Shown: positions 16,501 to 25,159 of the stretch, in pieces
Numbering within the stretch: the first letter of the stretch is position 1
How the letters are laid out: the number at the start of each line of letters is the position of its first letter
DNA from: an uncultured Roseibium sp.
GTDB lineage: Bacteria; Pseudomonadota; Alphaproteobacteria; Rhizobiales; Stappiaceae
DNA length: 64,000 nucleotides
Direction of reading: 5' to 3'
Assembly: GCF_963669205.1 (NCBI RefSeq)
Contig: NZ_OY769915.1
Coordinates: 3,136,001-3,200,000 of the forward strand
Made by a program: the position numbers and the translations under genes
The notes under the pieces: model-generated
Told to the model about the DNA's origin: nothing
Databases searched by the model: none
Seen by the model: the letters and a program-made list of their open reading frames with translations, nothing else

Positions 16501-16773
16501 ATGAGTTTCAATCCGACAACCCGGGCCTGGTTCAGCCTTCTCATCATCAGCTGTGCATCGGTTATGGTCGCGGCGGGCGCTGCGCAGATGCATGCGGCCT
16601 GGGGAACAGGGGCGCTGGTGCTGGTGTTTGCCTGGATCAAGGCACGCATCGTGCTTTCCAGGTATCTCGGCCTCGCCCAGGCACCGCGCATCCTGTCCGG
16701 CTTCAACTGGGCACTCGGTCTTCTCTGTCTGCTGCTGCTCGGCCTTTACCTGGCTCCTGAGGTCATTGCCTGA
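16501..16773 (+). CDS. norF: NorF, small membrane protein of the nor operon
   Basis: A 90-aa protein with three predicted transmembrane helices, similar in size and layout to cytochrome oxidase subunit IV/NorF proteins, which accompany NorE in Paracoccus-type nor operons. It starts 7 nt after norE. Its 3' end overlaps the convergent DUF4202 gene by 11 bp, so there is no room for a conventional terminator between the operons. Confidence 0.85.
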   Translation: MSFNPTTRAWFSLLIISCASVMVAAGAAQMHAAWGTGALVLVFAWIKARIVLSRYLGLAQAPRILSGFNWALGLLCLLLLGLYLAPEVIA

Positions 16774-17338
16774 AGGCTGCGGCAAGCGGCTCAGGCAAGT
16801 CGAATTCGGCAAGGACCCTTTGACGCGCGTCGTCCGACATCTTGCGTGCCGTCTTTTGCACGATCCCGAGCACTTTCGCGTCGTTGTGCTTGGCGGCAAA
16901 GGGCGAGAAATACCACTTCAGGAACACGAAGCAGATGACGTCTTCCAGCGACTGGACGTCCTTGTGGCGCTTGATGCCTTCCTTGCGAAGCATCCGGCCG
17001 GTTGCGTCGATCTCCGCAACGCCGAACCCGGCCGCAGCCATGATTGCACCAACCCGCTGCGCATGATGTTCGGCAAGTTCACGGCGCCAGGCATGATAGC
17101 CCACCTTGCCTTCAGGGTAGGTCGCGCGCGGCAGGATCCAACGCTCGATATGCTGTCCCCGCGCGGCGATCCTGAGCGCGTCGGGTGCATCTGGATAAAG
17201 CCGTTCGAGTTCGGCACTCATGCGCCTTCCGTAGAGCAAAGCCGCAGGTTCACCGTCTTCAAGGTTGGGATCGGCTGCATTCGCCGTGTCGATCGCCGAT
17301 AGGGCGGTATTCAGGCAACTCACTGTGCTTTGTGCCAT
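16763..17338 (-). CDS. DUF4202 family protein
   Basis: A 191-aa cytoplasmic protein that fits the DUF4202 family in its sequence (ARGQHIERWILPRATYPEG, GYHAWRRELAEHHA, VCFVFLKWYFSPFA-like core). The repeated His/Glu/Asp residues in helices look like an HD-type all-alpha metal-binding fold, but no activity is established. The gene overlaps the 3' end of the Crp/Fnr regulator gene by 19 bp and is therefore co-transcribed with it. Its position next to norF suggests a link to nitrogen-oxide or anaerobic metabolism, which is inference only. Confidence 0.8.
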   Translation of the reverse strand: MAQSTVSCLNTALSAIDTANAADPNLEDGEPAALLYGRRMSAELERLYPDAPDALRIAARGQHIERWILPRATYPEGKVGYHAWRRELAEHHAQRVGAIMAAAGFGVAEIDATGRMLRKEGIKRHKDVQSLEDVICFVFLKWYFSPFAAKHNDAKVLGIVQKTARKMSDDARQRVLAEFDLPEPLAAAFRQ

Positions 17339-18048
17339 GCTTCGACCGGGTCGGTTTCGGAATACTCTCGCAGACGATCGATATTCTCGATTGCGGCGTT
17401 GTTCCGGTTGATGTGGACACCAATCGTTTTGAGCTTGGAAAAGGATCGGGACAGGCTTTCCGGCTTCATGCCGAGGCGCCCTGCGATGAGGAACTTGTCA
17501 TAGGGCAGGGTCACGACACAACTGCCTTCTTCCTGGTGACAGAGACCCAAGAGAAATTCGGCGACCCGCTGAGGCCCCGTCTGGGCCTTCAGTTGCTCCA
17601 GTTGGGCGACGAGCGAGTGCAGGTGCGTGAAGGTCGAGGCCAGCACTGACACGGCGATTTCCGGGTCCCTTCGCATCGCCTCGAGGAGAGCAACGCTCGG
17701 AATGCGCATGACTTCGCAAGCCGTCACGGCTTCCGCGGAGACCGGATAGGCGTGTCCCCGGAAGGCGACCGCCTCGCCGAAACTCTCACCCTTTGCGAAG
17801 ACATTCACAACGGCTTCACCGCCGTTCGGGGCGATCCGGTAGAGCTTGACCCAGCCTTCGGTTACAATGTGAATGGCATGGGCGGTTTCGCCCTGAAGGA
17901 ACAGCGTTTCGCCGCGATCATATTCGCGCCAACTCGACAAGCCGAGGAGCGTGTCCTGTATGTCTTGCGGAAAACTCTGCAACAGCAAAGAGGTCTGCGC
18001 GATCTTGCGGCGGCGTTCGTTTGGCATCTCAGTTTTATCCGGATTCAC
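17320..18048 (-). CDS. Crp/Fnr-family transcriptional regulator of the nir-nor cluster
   Basis: A 242-aa regulator with an N-terminal cyclic-nucleotide-binding-type beta-roll (YDRGETLFLQGETAHAIHIVTEGWVKLYR) and a C-terminal winged helix (GRLGMKPESLSRSFSKLKTIGV). It lacks the N-terminal cysteine cluster of oxygen-sensing FNR, so it belongs with DNR/NnrR/DnrD-type NO-responsive regulators. The exact subgroup cannot be assigned here. The GTG at 18048 is used because it places the upstream FNR-like site 63 nt away, as at nirE, nirS and norC; an ATG at 18027 is an alternative. Autoregulation and control of the nir and nor promoters are inferred from the sites. Confidence 0.88.
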   Translation of the reverse strand: MNPDKTEMPNERRRKIAQTSLLLQSFPQDIQDTLLGLSSWREYDRGETLFLQGETAHAIHIVTEGWVKLYRIAPNGGEAVVNVFAKGESFGEAVAFRGHAYPVSAEAVTACEVMRIPSVALLEAMRRDPEIAVSVLASTFTHLHSLVAQLEQLKAQTGPQRVAEFLLGLCHQEEGSCVVTLPYDKFLIAGRLGMKPESLSRSFSKLKTIGVHINRNNAAIENIDRLREYSETDPVEAWHKAQ

Positions 18049-18111
18049 CTGCGCGAACCCGCTCCCTCCCAGATTTGCAACTCAAATTAGCAGAAAGACG
18101 GAGCGCGTGAT

Positions 18112-18125
18112 TTGCTCCTGATCAA
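18112..18125 (-). promoter_or_regulatory. FNR/DNR-like operator upstream of the regulator gene
   Basis: TTGCTCCTGATCAA matches TTGAT-N4-ATCAA except one base. It lies 63 nt from the GTG at 18048, matching the spacing at the nirE, nirS and norC promoters. This suggests that the regulator controls its own gene. Confidence 0.7.
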
Positions 18126-18748
18126 AGTCTGTTTCGAAAGTTGGTCCCTTGACCAATGTCATGTAGAGCGCGGCAAACCACCGTTAGGGTCCTCACCAGG
18201 CGGGAAAGCGGCAAATCATGAAGAAACCAAGCGCGTTCAGGTAACAATTGTTGCCCTCTCGCGGCACTCATGCTTCTTGCCGAGATGAGCGATACCATTG
18301 AACATCTTGTCGTTGCGCTGCTTTCGTTCTGGAGCCAATGCCGGGTGGTTAGTCCGCCGATTGCCGCACCCAAGGTTGGAACGACAGGAACGTGTTTGGT
18401 CGCCTTTTCGAGGCCAAAGGTGGCCGGAGCAGCCGGGCGAAGTCAGCTGACTTGGCCCGGCTCAGCTTTCGTCTGTTTCCTCGGGACGCAGAAATGGCGG
18501 CCAATGAAAAAGGAAGGCCAGGGAGCAACGTGAGAGTTCCGATTGCGTTGTCGTTGTGTTTTCCCGTTCACGAAGAATTCCGGTGCACCGTCAGTTCCTC
18601 CGGTTTGCACCGCTTCTGCGCAGTTGGTCTGGTTTGGAACCGGAGAGTCGCAAGTTCGAACTAGAACCAATTTTGATGGGTGTTTTGTGGGGCGCGGAAC
18701 GTAAGAAAGAAAATTTACAAGCAACAACATACACTTGAAAATGCCCGA
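18126..18748. other. Non-coding stretch between regulator and IS481 element
   Basis: About 620 bp without a convincing gene. Short open frames on both strands have no ribosome-binding site, no recognisable domain and an amino-acid make-up typical of chance frames in GC-rich DNA. The part nearest the insertion element is AT-richer. I see no RNA gene or complete repeat here; decayed mobile-element DNA is possible. Confidence 0.5.
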
Positions 18749-20033
18749 CCTGAGACATGGGTGACAGACCGTTCCGGAGACATGGGTAACACTTTCCTTT
18801 TTCGGGAGGTGTCGATGCCGTGGAAAGAGGTGTCCAAAGTGGAGGAACGTCTTCGTTTCATTGCCCGCCTGCTGGATGGCGAGGGCATGAGTGGTGTTTG
18901 CCGTGAGTTCGGCATTTCCCGCAAGACCGGTTACAAGATCTGGAATCGTTATCGGCGGGACGGGATGGAGGCGCTTTGCGACCGGTCACGCCGTCCGGTT
19001 CGATACGCCAACCAGCTTCCGGAGCAGGTCGAGCGCCTGATTGTCTCGACACGGAAGGACAAGCCCCACTGGGGTGCGCGCAAGATCCGGGAGATCCTCG
19101 TGCGCAAGCTGGCTGGCGATGTGCGCATTCCGGCACAAAGCACGGTGCATGCGGTTCTGGACCGGCACGGTCTTGTCAGCAGAGCCCGCAAGAGGCGGCG
19201 CGCCAACAAGGCCGAAGGCACACTTCTTTCAGCCGGTGTTGGCCCCAACGATCTGTGGGCCGCAGATTTCAAGGGTGAGTTCAAGCTGGGCAACCGGAAC
19301 TACTGTTACCCTTTGACCGTCACCGACCACGCGTCCCGCTATCTGCTGAGCTGTGAGGCCTTTGACTCCACAAAGGAAAAGCCGGTCATCGGGGCCTTCC
19401 TAGCCCTGTTCAAAGAGCGCGGACTGCCACCTGCAATTCGCACGGACAATGGCTTGCCGTTCGCTTCGCCAAACGGTCTCTACAATCTTTCAAAGCTGTC
19501 GGTGTGGTGGTTGCGTTTGGGGATCGGCATCGAGCGCATCAAGCCTGGCCACCCCCAGCAGAACGGCCGCCACGAGCGCATGCATCTGACCCTGAAGAAG
19601 GAAGCCACCCGGCCTCCGGGGATGAACAGCCTGCAGCAACAGGCCAAATTCGACGCTTTCGTCAAGGAATTCAATGAGGAGCGGCCTCACGAAGCGCTCG
19701 TAATGAAGACCCCGGGTGAGGTCTACACGCCCTCAGCGAGGCCATATCAAGGCCTGCCGGAGCTGGACTATCCCTTTCACGACAAGGATGCACTGGTCAC
19801 GGCTTGTGGGCGGATCTGCATGCATCGCAAGAAGATCAACGTCTCGACCGTACTTGCCGGTCACAAGCTCGGAATAAAGGAGGTGGAGGATGGAATTTGG
19901 CTGATCAGCTTCATGAGCTATGATCTGGGATACATCGACCTGGAGCAGAAAACATTACAGACAATCGACAACCCGTTCGGCACGAGGTTGTAACCCATGT
20001 CTCCGGTACAAACTGTTACCTATGTCTTCGGGC
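18749..20033 (+). mobile_element. IS481-family insertion sequence
   Basis: A compact insertion sequence of about 1.28 kb with one transposase gene and inverted ends. The left end (about 18749-18791) and right end (about 19990-20033) are inverted copies of roughly 42 bp. Each end is itself built from two tandem copies of a GAGACATGGGTnACA-like motif separated by about 9 bp; the outer copy on the right is diverged (AGACATAGGTAACA). I cannot define a target-site duplication with confidence; GCCCGA occurs beside both ends in inverted orientation, so the true tips may lie a few bases further out. The right end lies 17 bp from the 3' end of tRNA-Ser. Confidence 0.85.
18815..19993 (+). CDS. IS481-family transposase
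   Basis: A 392-aa DDE transposase. The N-terminus has an HTH (MSGVCREFGISRKTGYKIWNRYR-like region) followed by a second HTH-like segment. The catalytic triad is visible in LWAADFKGEF (D), IRTDNGLPFA (D) and PQQNGRHERMH (E). The ATG at 18815 is preceded by GGGAGG at 18804-18809; the frame stays open upstream through the IS end but has no better start. The gene appears intact, so the element may be active. The stop codon lies in the right inverted repeat. Confidence 0.93.
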   Translation: MPWKEVSKVEERLRFIARLLDGEGMSGVCREFGISRKTGYKIWNRYRRDGMEALCDRSRRPVRYANQLPEQVERLIVSTRKDKPHWGARKIREILVRKLAGDVRIPAQSTVHAVLDRHGLVSRARKRRRANKAEGTLLSAGVGPNDLWAADFKGEFKLGNRNYCYPLTVTDHASRYLLSCEAFDSTKEKPVIGAFLALFKERGLPPAIRTDNGLPFASPNGLYNLSKLSVWWLRLGIGIERIKPGHPQQNGRHERMHLTLKKEATRPPGMNSLQQQAKFDAFVKEFNEERPHEALVMKTPGEVYTPSARPYQGLPELDYPFHDKDALVTACGRICMHRKKINVSTVLAGHKLGIKEVEDGIWLISFMSYDLGYIDLEQKTLQTIDNPFGTRL

Positions 20034-20049
20034 TGGACAAAAAATAAAG

Positions 20050-20139
20050 TGGCGGTGAGGGTGGGATTCGAACCCACGGTACGCTCTCACGCACGGCGGT
20101 TTTCAAGACCGCTGCCTTAAACCACTCGGCCACCTCACC
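20050..20139 (-). tRNA. tRNA-Ser(UGA)
   Basis: A 90-nt class II tRNA read on the minus strand. The acceptor stem GGTGAGG pairs with CCTCACC, followed by discriminator G and an encoded CCA. The D-arm has GCCGAGTGGTTTAAGGC, the anticodon loop CTTGAAAA gives anticodon TGA, a long variable arm follows as expected for serine, and the T-arm has GGTTCGAATCC. The gene looks intact despite the IS481 copy 17 bp beyond its 3' end. Confidence 0.97.
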
Positions 20140-20859
20140 ATTGCAGCCCTGGCGCGGTTACGCAGGCTGCGTGGGTCACCGTTTCGTTTGTCTTGAGCGG
20201 AAAGTCAAGAGCCGGTCTTTCGGCGGGCAGGGAATTGGGAAAAATCGTGTGGAATGCGGCAGCCGCCGCTGGCGGGGGCCTTTGGCATGTTCCGGTTCCG
20301 GGCGCTTTGGGTTGGGTAGGGCAGGGTGCGCTGCGGCACCGGAACATGACAAAGTGTGGGGCCGCCGGTCCGGTGTCGTGGGCAGGGTTTGAACCGGCGG
20401 CCAAAGCTGGAGGTGGGTTCCAGCATTGCCGTGACAGGGCGGTCACAAGCAATGAAGACACATTAGGCCGAACCGCCGGCAACCGATGTGACCTACATCA
20501 CAACCTGATCATTTGACGATTTTTTGCGGACTGTCACTTGTCTGCAACAATTTCGGGATCGTACAAATTTCATGTATTTCAGTTACTTACCGCAACGGAA
20601 CTCGACCCGGGAGCGTAAACGGCGTCAAAACCTGTGACTGTCCGGAAAAGGCGCGCCGGACAGCCTCGACGGGGCGTTTACTTTGCAGTAAGACACTTGC
20701 CATTAAACAGGCTGGATGTCTGGTATGCGCCGCGGGGGCAGTGCATCGACGGGGTAAAAGCCGGCAGACGGAAAAAGTAGCCTGGAACCGGCCTGTTTTA
20801 GGGCCGGGGTATCGCGTGAGCTACGGGGCCGCCAGCGCGTTTATGAGTAGGACGGCAGG
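20140..20859. other. 720-bp non-coding region with hairpins upstream of rlpA
   Basis: No open frame here has a plausible start, codon pattern or domain. Two inverted repeats stand out: CTGTCCGG/CCGGACAG at 20638-20663 (8-bp stem, 10-nt loop) and CCGGCC/GGCCGG at about 20788-20807. The length is large for this densely coded genome, so a small RNA or long leader for rlpA is possible. I cannot support a specific RNA family. Confidence 0.5.
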
Positions 20860-21966
20860 ATGCAAGGGATGGGCGTAGAAACTTGCCGGAAGGCAGGAAC
20901 GTCTTCGGGGAAAAACAGCCGCGGATGTGAGCGAAGCGGCTGGAAGCAACTGCGCACGGTGGTCCTGACGGTCGCCGCTGTGTCGTTCGTGGCTGCTTGC
21001 AGCTCTGCGCCCGAAAAACCCAAGGCCAAATTCAGTCCAGAAAAATACGGCGTGAAAGCCAGCCCGCGCATGGTTGCCTCTGGCAAACCCGTGCCCAAGG
21101 GCGGCGGACGCTATGTCATCGGCAAGAAATACAAGATTGCCGGCAAGTGGTACTACCCGGAGCACGACCCGGACTACAGGAAGACGGGACTTGCCTCCTG
21201 GTACGGCCCGACATTCCACGGACGGAAGACGGCAAACGGTGAAATCTTTGACCGCAACGCCCTGACGGCCGCTCACACCACGATGCCGCTGCCTTCCTAT
21301 GCGCGGGTGACGAACACCGCCAATGGACGATCGATGATCGTCCGCGTGAACGATCGCGGTCCCTTCCACGGCAATCGCATCATCGACCTGTCCGAACGTG
21401 TCGCAACGATGCTGGAAACGAAATCGGCGGGTGTGGGCAAGGTCAAGGTCGAGTATGTCGGCCGGGCGCCGCTTCACGGCGAGGATGAAGAATACCTGAT
21501 GGCGTCCTATACGGGCCCGGGCTCGGTCACTCCAGGTGCATCACGTCCTGGCACTCTGATTGCCCAGGTGCCGGCTGAACTCATTTACGGCAAGGTTCCG
21601 GCTCCCGCCGCGCGGCCTTACCTTTCGGCGGCAACGCTCGCGTCCGCAAAAAAGCGCCAGTCGGGCGTCCAGGTCGCAGCGTTTGACCCGGCGATCGCCT
21701 TCGAGGCCGGAAACCCGGCCATCAAAGTCGCGTCCAACAACCGTTTCCAGCCGGCAACGGGGTCGCTTTCATCCAGCTACGCGCCCGCAAACAAGCCGGC
21801 GCACGTACCGTTCCCGGGTTCGGCTGACAGCTTCCTTTCCGGAAGCGCGATTTCGTCCTATATCGCGAACCAGCGCGTTTCCGGGGCTCACGCGGTCTTG
21901 TCCACAAGAGTTTCGCAAGGCCTTTCCATGCGACAGCTGGCTGCTAAACTCCCGTCGGGCAACTAG
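20860..21966 (+). CDS. rlpA: RlpA-like septal lipoprotein (lytic transglycosylase family)
   Basis: A 368-aa envelope protein. The N-terminal signal ends in a lipobox (VAAC near residue 47), so an outer-membrane or periplasmic lipoprotein is expected. The double-psi beta-barrel RlpA domain follows: GLASWYGPTFHGRKTANGEIFD, with AAHTTMPLPSYARVTN and VRVNDRGPFHGNRIIDLS. These carry the catalytic glutamate and aspartate positions of RlpA lytic transglycosylases. The C-terminal 150 residues are Ala/Ser/Pro-rich and lack a recognisable SPOR domain. The ATG at 20860 follows AGGACGGCAGG; another ATG lies 9 bp downstream. Confidence 0.88.
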   Translation: MQGMGVETCRKAGTSSGKNSRGCERSGWKQLRTVVLTVAAVSFVAACSSAPEKPKAKFSPEKYGVKASPRMVASGKPVPKGGGRYVIGKKYKIAGKWYYPEHDPDYRKTGLASWYGPTFHGRKTANGEIFDRNALTAAHTTMPLPSYARVTNTANGRSMIVRVNDRGPFHGNRIIDLSERVATMLETKSAGVGKVKVEYVGRAPLHGEDEEYLMASYTGPGSVTPGASRPGTLIAQVPAELIYGKVPAPAARPYLSAATLASAKKRQSGVQVAAFDPAIAFEAGNPAIKVASNNRFQPATGSLSSSYAPANKPAHVPFPGSADSFLSGSAISSYIANQRVSGAHAVLSTRVSQGLSMRQLAAKLPSGN

Positions 21967-22019
21967 CAGAAACGGGACTTGATCGCTGTGCCCGTTGACT
22001 TACGAAAGGAAGCGGCAGG

Positions 22020-23213
22020 GTGACGGGTCTACCGGTTTCAGCTTGGTGCAGGCGACTGAAAACAAAAACCCTTTTCGCTGTCTTGTTGGCTGTGTCCGTT
22101 GCAACGCCCGGTCCGGCGTCAGCAGTTGAATCCATTGTCACAAAGGCGCCGAAGGCCTTTCTGCTCGAACCTGAGTCCGGCACCGTTCTTTATTCAAAAG
22201 CGCCTGATGAGCCGTTCACGCCGGGCTCGCTGGTCAAGGTCATGACCGCGGCAACCATCTTCAAGCTCCTGAAAGAAGGCGAGGCGCAGCCGGACCAGCT
22301 CTGCACGGTCAGTGAACATGCATGGCGAACAGGCGGTGCACCGTCACGCAAATCGACCATGTTTGCCGCCATCAAGTCGGACATCGCGATCGAGGACCTC
22401 CTGAAAGGATTGCTTGTCCACAACGCCAACGACGCGGCGATTGTGCTTGCGGAGTGCATCGACGGCTCCGAAGAGGCTTTCGCACAACGCATGACGGACC
22501 TGGCCGCGTCCCTCGGCATGACCGCGAGCACCTTTTCGAATGCGACCGGCTACGACGATGCGCCCAACAGCACGACGGTGCGCGACCAGGCGCGGCTTGC
22601 CGAATATATCGTCGAACAGCATCCGGACCTCTACGACCTGTTTTCCATTCCGGAATTCACCTGGAACAAGATCTACCAGCGGAACAAGAACCCGCTTCTG
22701 GGGGAAATCAGAAATCTCGACGGACTGGGCGGCGGCAATCACCCGGAGGACGGGTATTCCGGTCTTGCCTCGGTGGACCGCAACGGACGCCGCATCATTG
22801 CAGCCGTCGCCGGTCTCAATTCGGACAAGCACCGGCTGCAATCGCTCAACGAAGTGATCGGTGGTGCCTGGGAATTCTACGCGATCAAGACGATCTACCC
22901 GGCCGGTGAAAAGATCGCCGACGGGCGCGTTTTCGGCGGTGTTGAAGGCACGGTACCGCTCGTGGCGAAGGCTGATGTCAACGTCCTTCTCGCCCGGGGC
23001 GGAAGCCTCGACTACCGGCTGCGCGTCGTTTACGACGGACCGCTGCATGCTCCCGTGGACAAGGGCACACCTGCCGGCGAACTGCGCGTCATCGGCAAGG
23101 AAGGGGTCGTCTACAGGGCCCCGCTGGTCACCGGAGCAGACGTTCCTGAGGGAACGCTGATGAACAGGGCGATGGACGGTCTGCAGGAACTCCTGTTCGG
23201 CTGGATCGGATAA
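22020..23213 (+). CDS. D-alanyl-D-alanine carboxypeptidase-like protein with altered active-site motifs
   Basis: A 397-aa secreted protein of the PBP5/6 (S11) family. The signal peptide ends near GPASA. The first catalytic motif S70-L-V-K73 (PGSLVKVMTA) is present. The SxN motif of the family reads N135-A-N137 (VHNANDAA), and the KTG motif position reads G237-G-G239 (LDGLGGGNHPEDGY). The usual C-terminal beta-rich domain follows. Family enzymes trim peptidoglycan pentapeptides; with these changes activity is uncertain. The GTG at 22020 is taken as start because AAAGGAAG precedes it and it gives a complete signal peptide. It follows rlpA by 53 bp. Confidence 0.85.
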   Translation: MTGLPVSAWCRRLKTKTLFAVLLAVSVATPGPASAVESIVTKAPKAFLLEPESGTVLYSKAPDEPFTPGSLVKVMTAATIFKLLKEGEAQPDQLCTVSEHAWRTGGAPSRKSTMFAAIKSDIAIEDLLKGLLVHNANDAAIVLAECIDGSEEAFAQRMTDLAASLGMTASTFSNATGYDDAPNSTTVRDQARLAEYIVEQHPDLYDLFSIPEFTWNKIYQRNKNPLLGEIRNLDGLGGGNHPEDGYSGLASVDRNGRRIIAAVAGLNSDKHRLQSLNEVIGGAWEFYAIKTIYPAGEKIADGRVFGGVEGTVPLVAKADVNVLLARGGSLDYRLRVVYDGPLHAPVDKGTPAGELRVIGKEGVVYRAPLVTGADVPEGTLMNRAMDGLQELLFGWIG

Positions 23214-23336
23214 GTCCCCAACAGCATGACGGCGGACGAGATTCCCTGTTTGAAAGCGGCACGTTTGCCTTGTATCAGTTGGTGAGCAAGGTCACACGGT
23301 CATCAGACGGGCCGGCCTGAAGGAGACGGGAAAAGC

Positions 23337-24023
23337 TTGTCGGGACATTTCATTACTTTCGAAGGCGGAGAAGGGGCGGGCAAGTCGACACAGATCGCCC
23401 GCCTGAGGACGTTTCTGGAAAGGAGCGGCAAATCGGTCGTCGTCACGCGGGAGCCGGGCGGCTCGCCGGGTGCGGAAAAGATCCGGTCACTGTTGCTGTC
23501 AGGTGGAGCAAAAGATCAGGGACCGCGCGCCGAAGCCATGCTGTTCGCGGCAGCACGTGCGGATCATGTCGATGCGACGATCAAGCCTGCGCTGGAGCGC
23601 GGCGACTGGGTTCTGTGCGACAGGTACTCCGATTCCACGCGCGTTTATCAGGGCGAGGCGGGCGTTGAACAGGACTATCTGAAGCTTCTCGAACTGGCAG
23701 CCGTTGCGGGTTTGAGGCCGGACATGACGCTCTTGATCGATGTCCCGCCGCAGATCGGCCTGAGCCGCGTCGCAGAGCGATCCCAGGTCGACGACAGCGG
23801 CGGACCGGATCGTTTCGAGGATGAAGCCGTTGCCGTCCACGAACGACGCCGCAAGATGTTCCTGCAGCTGGCGCTTGATGAAGCCTACAGATTCACGATT
23901 ATTGACGGATCTCGCGACGAAGATTTTGTCGAGCGAGAAGTCCGCAAGGCGGTTGTGACCACATTTCCGGAGGAATTCGACATCGACGCGGCCGACATGG
24001 CAACCGCGGACAGGCCATTCTGA
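23337..24023 (+). CDS. tmk: Thymidylate kinase
   Basis: Phosphorylates dTMP to dTDP. The 228-aa protein has the P-loop FEGGEGAGKST at residues 8-18, the DR-type motif in CDRYSDSTRVYQG, and VTREPGG. The start is a TTG at 23337 with AGGAGACGGG upstream; no ATG fits the conserved N-terminus (GHFITFEGGEG). The stop overlaps the holB start by one base (TGATG), so tmk and holB are coupled, as in many bacteria. Confidence 0.95.
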   Translation: MSGHFITFEGGEGAGKSTQIARLRTFLERSGKSVVVTREPGGSPGAEKIRSLLLSGGAKDQGPRAEAMLFAAARADHVDATIKPALERGDWVLCDRYSDSTRVYQGEAGVEQDYLKLLELAAVAGLRPDMTLLIDVPPQIGLSRVAERSQVDDSGGPDRFEDEAVAVHERRRKMFLQLALDEAYRFTIIDGSRDEDFVEREVRKAVVTTFPEEFDIDAADMATADRPF

Positions 24024-25084
24024 TGGCGCGCCGGAATGAACCCGTCGACGTCCCTGAAGTCGATGCACTGCCCGGGTACCCGTTGCCGAATGAACAGACC
24101 CGACTTGTCGGGCACAAGGCAACGGAAAAGGCGCTCCTGGACGCATACCGTTCGCAGCGCATCCATCATGCCTGGATCCTCGGCGGCGCCAAGGGCATCG
24201 GCAAGGCGACCCTGGCTTTCCGGTTTGCGAAATTCATCGTCGCCAATCCCGACCGGTTCGGACCGCAGGTGTCCGCCGCAGCCGATCTCTCGGTTCCCGC
24301 GGATCATCCGGTGCTGAGGCAGGTGGCGGCGGGCGGTCACCCGAACATCCTGCATCTGCGCAGGCCCTGGGACGAAAAGTCCAAACGGTTCAAAACCGAC
24401 CTGCCGGTGGACGAGGTCCGCAGGACCGTCTCCTTTTTCGGAACAACGGCCTCGGCGAAAGCCTGGCGCATCTGCATCGTCGATGCTGCCGACGACATGA
24501 ATGCGAGTTCTGCCAACGCCCTGTTGAAGATACTCGAGGAACCGCCGGAGCGGTGCCTCTTTCTGGTTCTCAGCCACGCGCCGGGACGCCTCCTGCCGAC
24601 GATACGCTCCAGGTGCCGCCGGCTCGGCTTGGACGCGCTCACCCCATCCGAAATTTCGGAAGGCCTGCAGTTGCTTGGCGTGGATCCCCTGCCGGCGGCC
24701 AATGACCTCGATGAACTTGCAGCGGCGGCTGACGGCAGTCTGCGGGCAGCCATTTCCCTGTTGTCCGGTGATGGGCTCGCGATCGCCAAGGGCGTGCGGC
24801 GTCTGGCCGACAATGCAGCACAACTGGACCTCGGCGCCGTCCATGCGCTTGCCGATCTCGTCGCCGCGCGTGGTCAAACCGACAACTGGTTGAATTTTCA
24901 GCATGTTCTGGAACGCCTGTGTCACGAACGCATGAGCCGGGATGTCAAGGCCGGCGTGCGCTCAGCCTATCGCCACGTCGAACTTTGGGAAAAGGCCAGC
25001 CGGGCGATCCGCGATGCGGACGCACTCAATCTCGACCGGAAACAAGTGGTGCTCGACTTTTTCTTCGCCTTGCGCGCAGCCTGA
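24023..25084 (+). CDS. holB: DNA polymerase III subunit delta prime
   Basis: Clamp-loader subunit, 353 aa. The degenerate Walker A is ILGGAKGIGKATLA. The AAA+ signature elements VDAADDMNASSANALLKILEEPP and FLVLSHAPGRLLPTIRSRC are characteristic of delta prime/tau-type proteins. The order tmk-holB-tatD-MBL hydrolase is a recurrent alphaproteobacterial arrangement. Confidence 0.93.
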   Translation: MARRNEPVDVPEVDALPGYPLPNEQTRLVGHKATEKALLDAYRSQRIHHAWILGGAKGIGKATLAFRFAKFIVANPDRFGPQVSAAADLSVPADHPVLRQVAAGGHPNILHLRRPWDEKSKRFKTDLPVDEVRRTVSFFGTTASAKAWRICIVDAADDMNASSANALLKILEEPPERCLFLVLSHAPGRLLPTIRSRCRRLGLDALTPSEISEGLQLLGVDPLPAANDLDELAAAADGSLRAAISLLSGDGLAIAKGVRRLADNAAQLDLGAVHALADLVAARGQTDNWLNFQHVLERLCHERMSRDVKAGVRSAYRHVELWEKASRAIRDADALNLDRKQVVLDFFFALRAA

Positions 25085-25159
25085 GCCAGACCGCTCTTGG
25101 GAAATGGCCGGTTTCCGGCTATCAAGGCGCGCCGAACAGTCTCGATTCCAGGATATTTC

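Noticed and set aside
18122..18533. Short frames in the gap before the IS481 element
   Set aside because: Neither strand offers a start with a ribosome-binding site or a recognisable domain; a decayed gene cannot be excluded but is not supported.
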